Shown here: piece after piece, positions 1 to 6,347 of the stretch
How positions within the stretch are numbered: the first letter of the stretch is position 1
Layout: every line of letters starts with the position of its first letter
Origin: a virus
IMG/VR virus record: IMGVR_UViG_3300030519_000313
Location: 1 to 23,818 of that record
Direction: 5' to 3' (one strand)
Length of the DNA: 23,818 nt
The notes under the pieces: model-generated
The model's database searches: none
What the model was told of the DNA's origin: nothing
Seen by the model: only the letters and a program-made list of their open reading frames with translations
Made by a program: the position numbers and the translations under genes

Positions 1-1104
1 CTATCCCTGTTTCCGATGCCACAAACCTTCGAGCGCCTGGCGCCGATCCTTGCGCCCCACCTCGATGTAACCCCGGGTCGTCTCAAGGTCCTTGTGCCGA
101 AGAATGTCCTGGATCACGAAGGCGTCGACACCCTGCCGGGCTAGGAGGGTGGCACAGGAGCCCCGGAGCCGGTGCGGGGACAGCTTGGGCAGTCCAACCA
201 GCCGCCCGGCCCTCTTGATGGCATAGGTGGCGAAGTGGGCCCAGTGGGGGCGCCATTGCCCCTCGTCGTCCTGGAAAGCCAGCACCCAGGGGCAGAGAGG
301 CATCGCCTTTCGGCTCTCGGCCAAGTCCTGGATGAGGCCCCACAGTTCCGGCGGCACGTCGATGGCAACCGCCTCTCCGCCCTTCGATTTGAGGTCGTCC
401 TGGTCCTCGTCCCATTTGCCCGGAGTGTAGGTCGATCCGTCTGGGGCGAACAGGTCCCACCGCATCTGAAGGGCCTCGCTCTCCCGGAGCCCCATGTAGA
501 GCATCGCCATGACACAGATGATCACCTCGGGGTTGCGGGACTCCCGGACGTGGGCAAGGAAGGGCTCGATCAACTCCTCGGGCAGGACCACCTTGGGTTT
601 CTTCTGGATCCTCTGCTTCTCCACCGCCCAGGTGACCTCGGAGATCAGCCCCTCGGCCAGGGCATAATTCCAGAGGGCCCGGAGGTGGCGGAGCAGGAGG
701 TTGGCGGTCGCCTTGGAGTGGCGCCGGCCAGAGGGCCCGGAGCTGGCCAGGAGCTGCCGGCGAATCTCGGTGATATGGGCGGAGGTCACCTGGTCGGCCG
801 GGACCTTGGCGAATTTCGGGAGGAGATATTTCTCGAAGTCGAACATGGCCCGCTGAATGTGCAGCTCGGAGAAGGTCTCGGCGTTGTCCTCTTTCCAGAA
901 CGCCACCAGCTCCCCGACGGTTGGGGCCGGCGCATCACCCTCCCGCTTCCCATCCATGGCATTGAGGAGGGCCCGAAGCCACTTCCTGGCGCCCTCGGGG
1001 GTCCGCTTGCCGGTGGACCGATGGATTTCCTGGCCCTTGTGCCGGATGCGGCAATGGTAGACATCCCCGACCTTCTTCAGGTTGTTCGCCCATCCATCTG
1101 CCAT
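1..1104 (-). CDS. int: Tyrosine recombinase (phage integrase)
   Basis: Site-specific recombinase of the tyrosine family, expected to integrate and excise the phage DNA at an att site. The 367-residue protein has an N-terminal arm-binding region (about 1-55), a SAM-like core-binding domain (about 62-160) and a C-terminal catalytic domain. The catalytic set is visible: R207 in GLRESEAL, probable K241, H311 and R314 in SPHRLRG, H337 in LRHKDL and the nucleophile Y346 in TTRGYI. The reading frame stays open upstream for 49 codons, but that extension is low-complexity (many W, S and F) and runs through the divergent promoter region. I chose the ATG at 1104, preceded by a GGGGTGAT ribosome site. 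The gene points out of the window and its stop is the first base, so the attachment site probably lies just outside. Confident of family; the start is likely. Confidence 0.95.
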   Translation of the reverse strand: MADGWANNLKKVGDVYHCRIRHKGQEIHRSTGKRTPEGARKWLRALLNAMDGKREGDAPAPTVGELVAFWKEDNAETFSELHIQRAMFDFEKYLLPKFAKVPADQVTSAHITEIRRQLLASSGPSGRRHSKATANLLLRHLRALWNYALAEGLISEVTWAVEKQRIQKKPKVVLPEELIEPFLAHVRESRNPEVIICVMAMLYMGLRESEALQMRWDLFAPDGSTYTPGKWDEDQDDLKSKGGEAVAIDVPPELWGLIQDLAESRKAMPLCPWVLAFQDDEGQWRPHWAHFATYAIKRAGRLVGLPKLSPHRLRGSCATLLARQGVDAFVIQDILRHKDLETTRGYIEVGRKDRRQALEGLWHRKQG

Positions 1105-1159
1105 GGCATCACCCCAAACGCCACATTTTACGACAGAAGAAGAAATATTTCGTCGCATC

Positions 1160-1189
1160 TTGATTTTCAGCCCAAATGGGCCGATACTT
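1160..1189 (+). promoter_or_regulatory. Predicted promoter with operator-like inverted repeat, upstream of the plus-strand cassette
   Basis: A sigma70-like promoter can be read as TTGATT (1160-1165), a 17-bp spacer, and GATACT (1183-1188). It lies 24 bases before the ribosome site and start of the first plus-strand gene. Inside the spacer sits GCCCAAATGGGC (1170-1181), a 5-bp inverted repeat with a 2-base centre, a typical place for a repressor site. The same string followed by GATACTT recurs at 4924-4942. Promoter calling by eye is uncertain; the repeated string is a direct observation. Confidence 0.5.
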
Positions 1190-1211
1190 CTTGCATCGAA
1201 GGAGAACGACC

Positions 1212-1436
1212 ATGACCAATACCACAACCAAAGCCAAGGGCGCCTGGGCACTCACGAACCCCTCCCTGGCCCAGCAGGAAGCCATCCTGGCGATCAGCGC
1301 AGGGCGGACCCCCAAGTCAGGCATCGCCACGATCAAGGGGCTCCTGAAGCGGGGGCTCATTGCCGCCACCGGCACCGGCTACAAGCTGACCCCCGACGGT
1401 ACGACCAGCGCGGTCCTGATCAAAAAGTGGTGCTAG
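1212..1436 (+). CDS. Small phage protein, possible winged-helix fold
   Basis: A 74-residue protein that opens the plus-strand cassette, divergent from the integrase. The start at 1212 follows a good AAGGAG site at 1199-1204. Its body reads like a small winged helix-turn-helix: a helix with QQEAILAIS, a second helix TIKGLLKRGLI, then a strand-turn-strand stretch TGTGYKLTPDG resembling a wing. That fold would suggest DNA binding or transcription control, but no precise family is recognised. An in-frame ATG at 1176 would add 12 residues but has no ribosome site and would overlap the predicted promoter. Function is inference only. Confidence 0.7.
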   Translation: MTNTTTKAKGAWALTNPSLAQQEAILAISAGRTPKSGIATIKGLLKRGLIAATGTGYKLTPDGTTSAVLIKKWC

Positions 1437-1447
1437 ACCGAACCACC

Positions 1448-1475
1448 CCCAGGCGCCCCGGAAGGGGCCTTTGGG
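1448..1475 (+). terminator. GNRA-capped hairpin between two small genes
   Basis: GCCCC (1455-1459), a GGAA loop and GGGGC (1464-1468) form a strong stem, with outer CCCA (1448-1451) pairing with TGGG (1472-1475). It lies in the 55-base gap between two plus-strand genes. No clear U-run follows, so it may be an attenuator or RNA-stability element rather than a full terminator. A near copy of the core occurs at 6200-6213. Confidence 0.45.
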
Positions 1476-1491
1476 CGTGAAGGGACACATC

Positions 1492-1647
1492 ATGAGCCAC
1501 GGTTACGACCTCACCGCCTCCCGCTTCTACGACCGCCGGCAGTCCCGGATCCTGCCTCGCATCCTCTATATCCCCGTGGGGATGCTGGTCGAGATGCTGG
1601 CCACCAAGGCGATGGCCCGCGTGTCGTCCTGGCTCAAGGCGGCCTAA
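1492..1647 (+). CDS. Hypothetical 51-residue protein
   Basis: Short reading frame starting at ATG 1492 after a GAAGGGA ribosome site and ending in TAA at 1645-1647. The N-terminal third is polar and aromatic (several R and Y). Residues about 20-42 form a moderately hydrophobic, possibly amphipathic helix (ILPRILYIPVGMLVEML), followed by a basic tail. No family is recognised. It could be a peripheral membrane peptide or a small regulatory protein. Support is the ribosome site, the position in a run of same-strand phage genes and a clean stop just before the next ribosome site. Confidence 0.5.
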   Translation: MSHGYDLTASRFYDRRQSRILPRILYIPVGMLVEMLATKAMARVSSWLKAA

Positions 1648-1679
1648 GCCAATCCCTCACCACCATCAAGGAGAACGAT

Positions 1680-1910
1680 TTGAGATTGATCTGTTGGGTT
1701 TCCGGCGGCTGCAAGTGGAGGGTGATCAAGGAGGAATGGGTCGAGCCCACCAAGGACCGGCCGTTCAGCCAGCTCGTCCGCCATCACGAATGCGTCATGT
1801 GTCTGGACACCAAGGCCACCCTGACCAGCCCCCGGTCCAGCGAGTCCCTGTTCTGCGTCCCGGACGAATTCAATTCGGACATCCATGAAGTTGCGACGGC
1901 GAAGCCATGA
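1680..1910 (+). CDS. Small cysteine-containing protein, possible zinc ribbon
   Basis: A 76-residue protein starting at TTG 1680, chosen because AAGGAG lies 8 bases upstream and no ATG is placed as well. Cysteines C5 and C11 near the start and C38/C41 in HHECVMC could form a zinc-binding pair of knuckles, with neighbouring histidines. The stop overlaps the methyltransferase start by four bases (ATGA), implying translational coupling with that enzyme. Zinc-ribbon proteins of this size are common in phage accessory cassettes, but I do not recognise the family and zinc binding is inference. Confidence 0.65.
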   Translation: MRLICWVSGGCKWRVIKEEWVEPTKDRPFSQLVRHHECVMCLDTKATLTSPRSSESLFCVPDEFNSDIHEVATAKP

Positions 1911-2827
1911 GGTGCATCGACCTTTTCGCCGGGGCAGGGGGATTCAGCGAGGCCGCTAGGATGGCCGGGCATGAGGTGGTCTGGGCTGGAAACCACTGGC
2001 CGTCTGCCGTGGCCGTCCATCGAGAGAACCACCCGGACACCATCCATCTGTGCCAAGACCTCCACCAAGCCGACTGGACCTCTCTCCCGGATTACGACCT
2101 TCTCCTGGCCTCTCCATGCTGCCAGGGGCATTCCCGGGCCCGGGGCAAGGACCGGCCCCATCACGACGCTGCCCGGTCAACAGCCTGGGCCGTTGTCTCC
2201 GCTGCCGAGTGTCACCGCCCTCGGTCCGTGGTCATCGAAAACGTCCCGGAATTCGCAAAGTGGGCCCTGTTCCCAGCTTGGGCCGCTGCCATGGAAGCCC
2301 TGGGCTACACCCTTCGGACCGAAGTTCTGGACGCCCAAGAATTCGGGGTGCCCCAGCAACGGAAGCGTCTGTTCATCGTCGGCCAGCTCCAAGGAAAGGC
2401 ATTCGACTTCCGGGGGCTGGGTGGCCAAGAGTCCATGCCGATCAGTGGCGCCCTTGACCTGGACAGCGGGTCGTGGTCATCCTGGCGCCCCGAGAACCGC
2501 AAGAAGGTTCTGGTCCCGGCGACCATGGCGCGGATCCAGGCGGCCCTGAAGCGTCACGGCGATGCCCCGTTCTGGATTCCCTACTTCGGGAGCAACGTGA
2601 ACGGCTGGCCCTTGACGGCCCCCATCTGGACGATCACCACCAGGGACCGCTACGCCATCATCCATGGAGACCGGTTCCGGTTCCTGACCGTGGACGAGTG
2701 CCGGGCGGCCATGGGGTTCCCCGCCGGCTACCGCCTGACCGGAAAGGTCCACGTCGACAAGATGCTGCTCGGGAACGCCGTGTGCCCGCCAGTCGCCGCC
2801 CAGCTCCTTCGCCGCCTCGCGGTCTGA
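1907..2827 (+). CDS. C5-cytosine-specific DNA methyltransferase
   Basis: Transfers a methyl group from S-adenosylmethionine to carbon 5 of cytosine in DNA. The 306-residue protein shows the ordered family motifs: motif I DLFAGAGGFSEA (5-16), motif IV ASPCCQGHS (68-76), motif VI ENV (111-113), motif VIII QQRKRLF (150-156) and C-terminal motif X GNAVCPPVA. In motif IV the usual PCQ is written CCQ, so C72 aligns with the catalytic cysteine and the normally preceding proline is a cysteine. The target-recognition region between motifs VIII and X is short (about 160-270). No restriction endonuclease is adjacent, so this looks like an orphan phage enzyme, probably protecting phage DNA from host restriction. 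The start overlaps the upstream small gene. Family is certain; target sequence unknown. Confidence 0.95.
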   Translation: MRCIDLFAGAGGFSEAARMAGHEVVWAGNHWPSAVAVHRENHPDTIHLCQDLHQADWTSLPDYDLLLASPCCQGHSRARGKDRPHHDAARSTAWAVVSAAECHRPRSVVIENVPEFAKWALFPAWAAAMEALGYTLRTEVLDAQEFGVPQQRKRLFIVGQLQGKAFDFRGLGGQESMPISGALDLDSGSWSSWRPENRKKVLVPATMARIQAALKRHGDAPFWIPYFGSNVNGWPLTAPIWTITTRDRYAIIHGDRFRFLTVDECRAAMGFPAGYRLTGKVHVDKMLLGNAVCPPVAAQLLRRLAV

Positions 2828-2845
2828 CCTTTTCGAGGAGATACT

Positions 2846-3574
2846 ATGCCGATCAATTCCAAAGGCGGTTATTCCGGTCGCGGACCGACCCCGACCGGTG
2901 CGAAGCCTCCAAAAACCAGGGGAACCATGGCCCATCGCGTCATCGACACCTTGACCCCGCTGGAGCGGATCAGTTGCGGGATGCCGCTCCCTGGTGACCT
3001 GGAATGGATCCAGGGGCTCCAGGCCAAGGTCGCCGAACTGGACGCCCTCATGGATTCCGTCACCCCCTCCAAGGACGCCGAGGGGATCATCCTCAACGCC
3101 AAGACCAGGCTGGGCGGGAAGCCGACCGACAGCCTGATCCAGCTCTGCTATGAGCGCAACGGGGAGCAGGACAGGCTCCGGGCCCGGGTTGCAGAATTGG
3201 AGGACTCCCTGAGTAAAAGCCAGGAGGAAGCTGCATGTCACGAGATAGGTGCGACCGAGAGACGCAAGGAACGGGACATCCTCCGGGCCCGGGTCGCCGA
3301 GCTGGAGACCATCGCAAGAGCCGACCTGGAGACTTTCAGTCGGCTCCATGTCCGGGTAGCGGAGATGGATGCGGAGAGCAGACGCAATAGGCAGGGGTTT
3401 GAATTCCATGCCGGCCGGGCGGACCGCCTTCGGGTCGTCCTGGTGCGGATCGCCAAGCCCCTGGGCGACGGTTGCGGGTGCGGCGGCCCCGTGTGCCAAT
3501 GCGAAAGCCCCGAAGCTGTACGAGCCGAGCTGGATGCCCGCATCGACCTCGCAACCGAAGCCATCAAGGGCTGA
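2846..3574 (+). CDS. Coiled-coil protein of unknown function
   Basis: A 242-residue protein starting at 2846 behind AGGAGATACT. Heptad-like segments with recurrent RARVAELE runs (about 55-70, 110-130 and 145-175) predict a long parallel coiled coil. The C-terminal part carries a cysteine cluster CGCGGPVCQC (about 210-220), which might bind metal or form disulphides. Similar coiled-coil genes with repeated RVAELE motifs occur in phage early regions without a defined role. An alternative ATG at 2927 also has a purine-rich site. Function unknown; the gene itself is well supported by length and ribosome site. Confidence 0.75.
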   Translation: MPINSKGGYSGRGPTPTGAKPPKTRGTMAHRVIDTLTPLERISCGMPLPGDLEWIQGLQAKVAELDALMDSVTPSKDAEGIILNAKTRLGGKPTDSLIQLCYERNGEQDRLRARVAELEDSLSKSQEEAACHEIGATERRKERDILRARVAELETIARADLETFSRLHVRVAEMDAESRRNRQGFEFHAGRADRLRVVLVRIAKPLGDGCGCGGPVCQCESPEAVRAELDARIDLATEAIKG

Positions 3575-3592
3575 TGCCCAGAAGGAGGTCCC

Positions 3593-3862
3593 TTGCGGAT
3601 CTGGAAATATCCCCTCGAAGTTGCCGACCAGCAAAACCTCAAGCTCCCCACCGGGGCGAAGATCCTAACCGTCCAGGCTCAGGATGGGAATCCCTGCCTC
3701 TGGGCACTGGTGGACGAAACCCTTCCCAAGTTCAGGTTTGAAATCCATGCCATCGCCATCTATGGCACCGGCACCCCCATCCCAGACGAGCCGGGAGACT
3801 ATATCGCCACCTTTCAGATAATGGGCGGCGAGCTGGTTTTCCATGCCTTTGAATACAAGTAG
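3593..3862 (+). CDS. Small phage protein of the DUF7352 type
   Basis: An 89-residue protein starting at TTG 3593 after a near-perfect AAGGAGG. The pattern is that of a widespread small phage family, as I recall DUF7352: an opening IWKYPLEV, then LPTGAKILTVQ, then PCLWALVD, then IYGTGTPI and a closing YIATFQ with LVFHAFE. The family has no established biochemical role; the predicted fold is all-beta. It is followed by a 79-base gap holding two identical palindromes. Family assignment is from memory of the sequence pattern. Confidence 0.8.
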   Translation: MRIWKYPLEVADQQNLKLPTGAKILTVQAQDGNPCLWALVDETLPKFRFEIHAIAIYGTGTPIPDEPGDYIATFQIMGGELVFHAFEYK

Positions 3863-3872
3863 CACTCGTATC

Positions 3873-3923
3873 CATGACCTCCCAGGTCATGTCGAACCCC
3901 ATTTCATGACCTCCCAGGTCATG
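3873..3923. promoter_or_regulatory. Two identical 19-bp palindromes, 32 bp apart
   Basis: CATGACCTCCCAGGTCATG occurs at 3873-3891 and again at 3905-3923. Each is a perfect 8-bp inverted repeat around CCC. Spacing of 32 bp is about three helical turns, which suits a dimeric regulator binding two sites on one face. The RNA could also form two tight hairpins before the ribosome site of the next gene. They fill most of the gap between the stop at 3862 and the start at 3942. I saw no further copy in the window. Confidence 0.6.
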
Positions 3924-3941
3924 CCACCTGACAGGAACCCC

Positions 3942-4172
3942 ATGAACCAACCCAAGCCTGACCCCTGCGAATACGTCCGCCACACCTACTCCGTCCCGGC
4001 CAGGGTCGGGATGCACGTCACTTTCAATCGAGCCCCGGGCGTCATCAAGGGCGGGTCGAACTATGTGTCGGTCCTCCTGGCCGGCAGGAAGACCCCCGTC
4101 AACATCCACCCGACCGACCCGGACCTCATCTACCTCAATGACGACGGCTCCCGGGCCTTTCCCAAGGAATAG
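3942..4172 (+). CDS. Small phage protein, unknown function
   Basis: A 76-residue protein with the pattern CEYVRHTYSVPARVGMHVTF followed by a GVIKGG turn and a NIHPTD-LIYL ending. I recall similar short proteins in many phages, where the VPARVG/PGVI/HPT layout suggests a small SH3-like beta barrel, with no proven function. The ATG at 3942 was chosen because the family homology begins a few residues later; ribosome pairing is weak (CAGGAA). An earlier in-frame ATG at 3906 lies inside the second palindrome. The palindromes suggest this gene and those downstream are regulated at this point. Confidence 0.7.
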   Translation: MNQPKPDPCEYVRHTYSVPARVGMHVTFNRAPGVIKGGSNYVSVLLAGRKTPVNIHPTDPDLIYLNDDGSRAFPKE

Positions 4173-4176
4173 AATC

Positions 4177-4905
4177 ATGAACCTTCTGAAACATACCTTT
4201 TTCGTCACCGACACCGAAACCACCGGCCTGGATCCGGTCGAGCACCGCGCCGTGGAAGTGGCCGGCGTCCTCGTGGTCAACGGCCAGATCACCATGGCCA
4301 TGACCACCTATCTCAACCCCGGGCGCCCCATCCCTGCCGTTGCGTCGGGCGTCCACGGGCTGGTCGATGCCGACGTGCAGGACGCCCCCACCCTGGATGA
4401 GACGATACCCTTCCTGCGGGGCTTCGCGTTCGATGCCGACGCCATCGTGGCGCATAACGCCCCGTTCGACCGGTCCATCTTGCCGGGCATGATCGAAAAG
4501 CCCTGGCTGGACACCCTGCGGCTGGCGCGTCGGCTCTACCCCGGCTTCGCCAGCCACCAGAACCAGGCCCTCCGTTACGAGCTGGGCCTCCGCTGCCCCG
4601 AGGCCGACGGGATGCCGGCCCACCGCGCCCTGGCCGACGCCTACGTCACGGCCAGGCTCCTGGTCCACATGCTGGTCGAGGCCGAGGAGGCGGGGATGCC
4701 CGGCACCGTGCCGGAGCTGATCGACGCCATCGAGGCGCCGATGCTTCTGACCACCTGTGGCTTCGGGAAGCACCGGGGCACCCCCTGGGCGGAGGTGCCC
4801 AAGGACTACCTCCAATGGATGACCAAGGGGATGCCCGACATGGACGATGACCTGAGATTCACCGTCCGCCACGTCCTGGCCAACCACTACAAAAGCGGGC
4901 AGTAA
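4177..4905 (+). CDS. DEDDh 3'-5' exonuclease, exonuclease X-like
   Basis: A 242-residue nuclease of the DnaQ superfamily, expected to degrade single-stranded DNA from the 3' end with two metal ions. The five catalytic residues are visible: D12 and E14 in VTDTETTGLDP, D98 in HNAPFDRS, and H149 plus D154 in PAHRALADAYV, the DEDDh form. After the catalytic domain (about 1-180), residues 185-240 hold the sequence CGFGKHRGTPWAEVPKDYLQW. This resembles the C-terminal domain of exonuclease X proteins rather than a polymerase epsilon subunit. The start at 4177 is five bases after the previous stop. It lies near the methyltransferase and away from the helicase, so a role in recombination, repair or host DNA degradation is more likely than replicative proofreading. 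Confidence 0.9.
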   Translation: MNLLKHTFFVTDTETTGLDPVEHRAVEVAGVLVVNGQITMAMTTYLNPGRPIPAVASGVHGLVDADVQDAPTLDETIPFLRGFAFDADAIVAHNAPFDRSILPGMIEKPWLDTLRLARRLYPGFASHQNQALRYELGLRCPEADGMPAHRALADAYVTARLLVHMLVEAEEAGMPGTVPELIDAIEAPMLLTTCGFGKHRGTPWAEVPKDYLQWMTKGMPDMDDDLRFTVRHVLANHYKSGQ

Positions 4906-4923
4906 TATGAACGGGAAGATTCG

Positions 4924-4942
4924 GCCCAAATGGGCGATACTT
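4924..4942 (+). promoter_or_regulatory. Second copy of the GCCCAAATGGGC/GATACTT motif
   Basis: GCCCAAATGGGC (4924-4935) followed directly by GATACTT (4936-4942) repeats the element in the integrase-cassette promoter (1170-1189), with one base less between the two parts. It sits 15 bases before the chosen start of a helix-turn-helix gene. No convincing -35 box is seen here, so it may be an operator with a weak promoter or a chance resemblance. Confidence 0.4.
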
Positions 4943-4957
4943 GGGCTGGAGAAGCTC

Positions 4958-5329
4958 ATGGCGAGGACAGGACGGCCCATCACGATCCCCGGCCTATGGG
5001 GGCCCCTGGCGGCCCGCGTCGGTGGCGTCCAGGCATTGGCGCGGGTCCTGGGCGTCCCGGAGCGGTCCTTGCGGAACTGGGCGACCAACAACCGGTCCAT
5101 GGATGCCATCGTGGCCTCCAAGGTTGCTGACTTGCTGGAGGGCGAGAGCCTTCCGGTCTACAGTCACCCGGGCCTGGTGACCTACCACCTGGCGTCGGCC
5201 CCGGAGGGCTGGATCCAATGGCCGAAGCTGGTCGGTGGATGGTCGGCGCGGTCGGCATGGAAGGGAGACCCGACCGAGTTGGTTTCGGGCGACTCCAGGG
5301 CGGCCAGGGACCACGGGTGGCCGTGGTGA
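4958..5329 (+). CDS. Helix-turn-helix DNA-binding protein, putative regulator
   Basis: A 123-residue protein with an N-terminal helix-turn-helix of XRE-like character: GGVQALARVLGVPERSLRNWATNNRSM (about 23-49), where ALARVLG forms the first helix and ERSLRNWAT the recognition helix. The C-terminal half is tryptophan-rich and of unknown function. The ATG at 4958 has a good GGAG site 7-10 bases upstream. An ATG at 4907 in the same frame would add 17 residues but has poor ribosome pairing and would make the motif at 4924-4942 coding. The shared motif before this gene and before the first cassette gene makes it a candidate for binding that motif. Fold is likely; role is inference. Confidence 0.75.
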   Translation: MARTGRPITIPGLWGPLAARVGGVQALARVLGVPERSLRNWATNNRSMDAIVASKVADLLEGESLPVYSHPGLVTYHLASAPEGWIQWPKLVGGWSARSAWKGDPTELVSGDSRAARDHGWPW

Positions 5330-5340
5330 AGGGAGATCAC

Positions 5341-5562
5341 ATGAGCGAATGGCAACCCATCGCCACCGCGCCGAAGGATGGGGGCATGATCCTGATTGCC
5401 TCCGATGGGCAAGCGGCGGTTATGCGTTGGAATCTGGCTTGTCAATGGTGGTCGCTGGTGGTGACCGGCGATGGAGCCAGCAGTTCCCGATGGGAAGACA
5501 TGGAATGGGACGAACGGGCATGTTGGATGCCCATTCCTACTGGGTTCGAGGTGAAACCATGA
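5341..5562 (+). CDS. DUF551-like small phage protein
   Basis: A 73-residue protein starting at 5341 after AAGGGAG. It begins EWQPIATAPKDGG and ends WMPIPTGFE, the pattern of the DUF551-like phage proteins (WQPI-TAPKDG near the start and a W-MP-P motif near the end). The family is widespread in temperate phages and its function is unknown. The stop overlaps the next start by four bases (ATGA), so the two are probably translated together. Confidence 0.8.
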   Translation: MSEWQPIATAPKDGGMILIASDGQAAVMRWNLACQWWSLVVTGDGASSSRWEDMEWDERACWMPIPTGFEVKP

Positions 5563-5687
5563 AGGTATCGGACCTCATCAAGGCCCTTTCGCATTGCCGC
5601 CAGGACGCGGAGGTCTACCACGGCGAGGAAAGGGACGCTGCCCGAGCCCATCTCCGCAACTGCCGCGTTCAAGGCGCTGAAAACTAA
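5559..5687 (+). CDS. Short protein of the MKVSDLI type
   Basis: A 42-residue frame coupled to the upstream gene by an ATGA overlap. The N terminus, VSDLIKALSHCRQDAEV, matches the opening of a small phage family whose members start with a helix of the form V-DL-ALL-C-PDAEV. The usual members are longer, so this one may be shortened. A minus-strand gene at 15960-16190 opens in the same way (TVADLQAILAKCQPEDQV), giving two probable relatives in the window. Function unknown. Confidence 0.6.
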   Translation: MKVSDLIKALSHCRQDAEVYHGEERDAARAHLRNCRVQGAEN

Positions 5688-5702
5688 CCGAGGAGTTCCT
5701 CC

Positions 5703-5822
5703 ATGTCAACTGCCCGGGTGCTGTTCCAGAAGAACCTTCAACGGTTTTTCCGCGAAACCTACCCTGACAAGGGATTCAGAGTCACCCAATGGTCCTATTT
5801 TTGGGAACACATGGGTTTATAG
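5703..5822 (+). CDS. Hypothetical 39-residue protein
   Basis: A very short frame beginning at ATG 5703 behind GAGGAG, ending in TAG at 5820-5822. It is basic and aromatic (F, Y, W and R rich), with no recognised motif. The clear ribosome site and fit within a same-strand gene run support it; length alone does not. The overlapping frame from 5789 is an alternative extension of the next gene, which I consider less likely because it lacks a ribosome site. Confidence 0.45.
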   Translation: MSTARVLFQKNLQRFFRETYPDKGFRVTQWSYFWEHMGL

Positions 5823-5869
5823 TCACCAATTGTCCGTTCTGTGCAGCGGACCCTTCCCAAGGAGTGAAA

Positions 5870-6160
5870 ATGAAAGTTGCTAAAATCCCGACAGTGAAAG
5901 TAGGTTGGGTATTCGCTCACGACACCCACGGTGTGGTTCGGTTCACGAAAGAAGCCGAGAAGCTCCAGATGAGCAATCCCGATCCCCGCCGGATCTTTTT
6001 GGAAACGGAAACAGGCATTCTTCCCCTCCGCGCAAGGGATATTTGCCCCATCAACAATCTGTCTGCTTTCTGCATTCAAATCCAAGAGGAACAGTCCCGC
6101 CGTGAAGATCTGGAGGAAACCGGTGTCATGACCGGTGTCAAGGACGATCCCAAGGAGTAG
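5870..6160 (+). CDS. Hypothetical protein, last gene of the plus-strand cassette
   Basis: A 96-residue protein with ATG at 5870 after AAGGAG. The first 65 residues look like a small beta-rich domain (VGWVFAHDTHGVVRFT, then IFLETETGILPLRARDI). The final 25 are charged and likely disordered. No family is recognised. An upstream in-frame start at 5789 would add 27 residues including NCPFC but overlaps the 39-residue frame and has no ribosome site. The gene is slightly less GC-rich than its neighbours and is followed directly by hairpins, so it closes the transcription unit. Confidence 0.6.
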   Translation: MKVAKIPTVKVGWVFAHDTHGVVRFTKEAEKLQMSNPDPRRIFLETETGILPLRARDICPINNLSAFCIQIQEEQSRREDLEETGVMTGVKDDPKE

Positions 6161-6191
6161 CGCCAAACCATCAGCATCAAGCGACAATAGT

Positions 6192-6245
6192 CTACCGCCG
6201 CCCCGAAAGGGGCTTTGGCGGTGTAGAACCACCCCCGAGAGGGGG
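6192..6245 (+). terminator. Tandem GNRA-loop hairpins after the plus-strand cassette
   Basis: The first hairpin runs 6192-6226: ACCGCC (6194-6199) pairs with GGCGGT (6217-6222), and GCCCC (6200-6204) pairs with GGGGC (6209-6213) around a GAAA loop, with a TTT bulge. A second, CCCCC-GAGA-GGGGG, lies at 6232-6245. They begin 31 bases after the last stop codon. Neither has a long U-run, but the second is followed by a short T-rich stretch (CTGATCTTTTCG). Likely transcript ends or a processing barrier. Confidence 0.6.
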
Positions 6246-6325
6246 AACGGTCACTGATCTTTTCGACCTACCTCAAACTGAAATCTAGCAACAAGACGTT
6301 GCGAATGTCCGTTCTCGTCGGACCC

Positions 6326-6343
6326 AGGCCCCACCGGGGGCCT
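6326..6343. terminator. Hairpin between convergent genes
   Basis: AGGCCCC (6326-6332) and GGGGCCT (6337-6343) form a perfect 7-bp stem around ACCG. It lies five bases before the stop of the minus-strand gene at 6348 and after the plus-strand hairpins, so it could end transcription from both sides. T-runs are weak. Confidence 0.5.
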
Positions 6344-6347
6344 TTCG

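Noticed and set aside
1-60. Attachment site at the left edge
   Set aside because: The window begins at the integrase stop codon; no direct repeat or tRNA gene end can be seen.
172-1215. Long plus-strand open frame of 347 codons opposite the integrase
   Set aside because: It is a shadow of a real minus-strand gene with full catalytic motifs; its translation is rich in G, P and R with no motif.
1-1251. Integrase start 49 codons further upstream
   Set aside because: The extension is low-complexity, crosses the divergent promoter and has no ribosome site; the ATG at 1104 fits the family start.
2477-3634. Long minus-strand frame of 385 codons across the methyltransferase and coiled-coil genes
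   Set aside because: It overlaps two well-supported plus-strand genes and shows no recognisable domain.
3873-3923. Palindromes as a CRISPR array
   Set aside because: Only two repeat units, palindromic, with a 13-base gap between them and no cas genes.
4135-5121. Minus-strand frame of 328 codons
   Set aside because: Opposite the exonuclease with intact DEDDh residues; composition is typical of a shadow frame.
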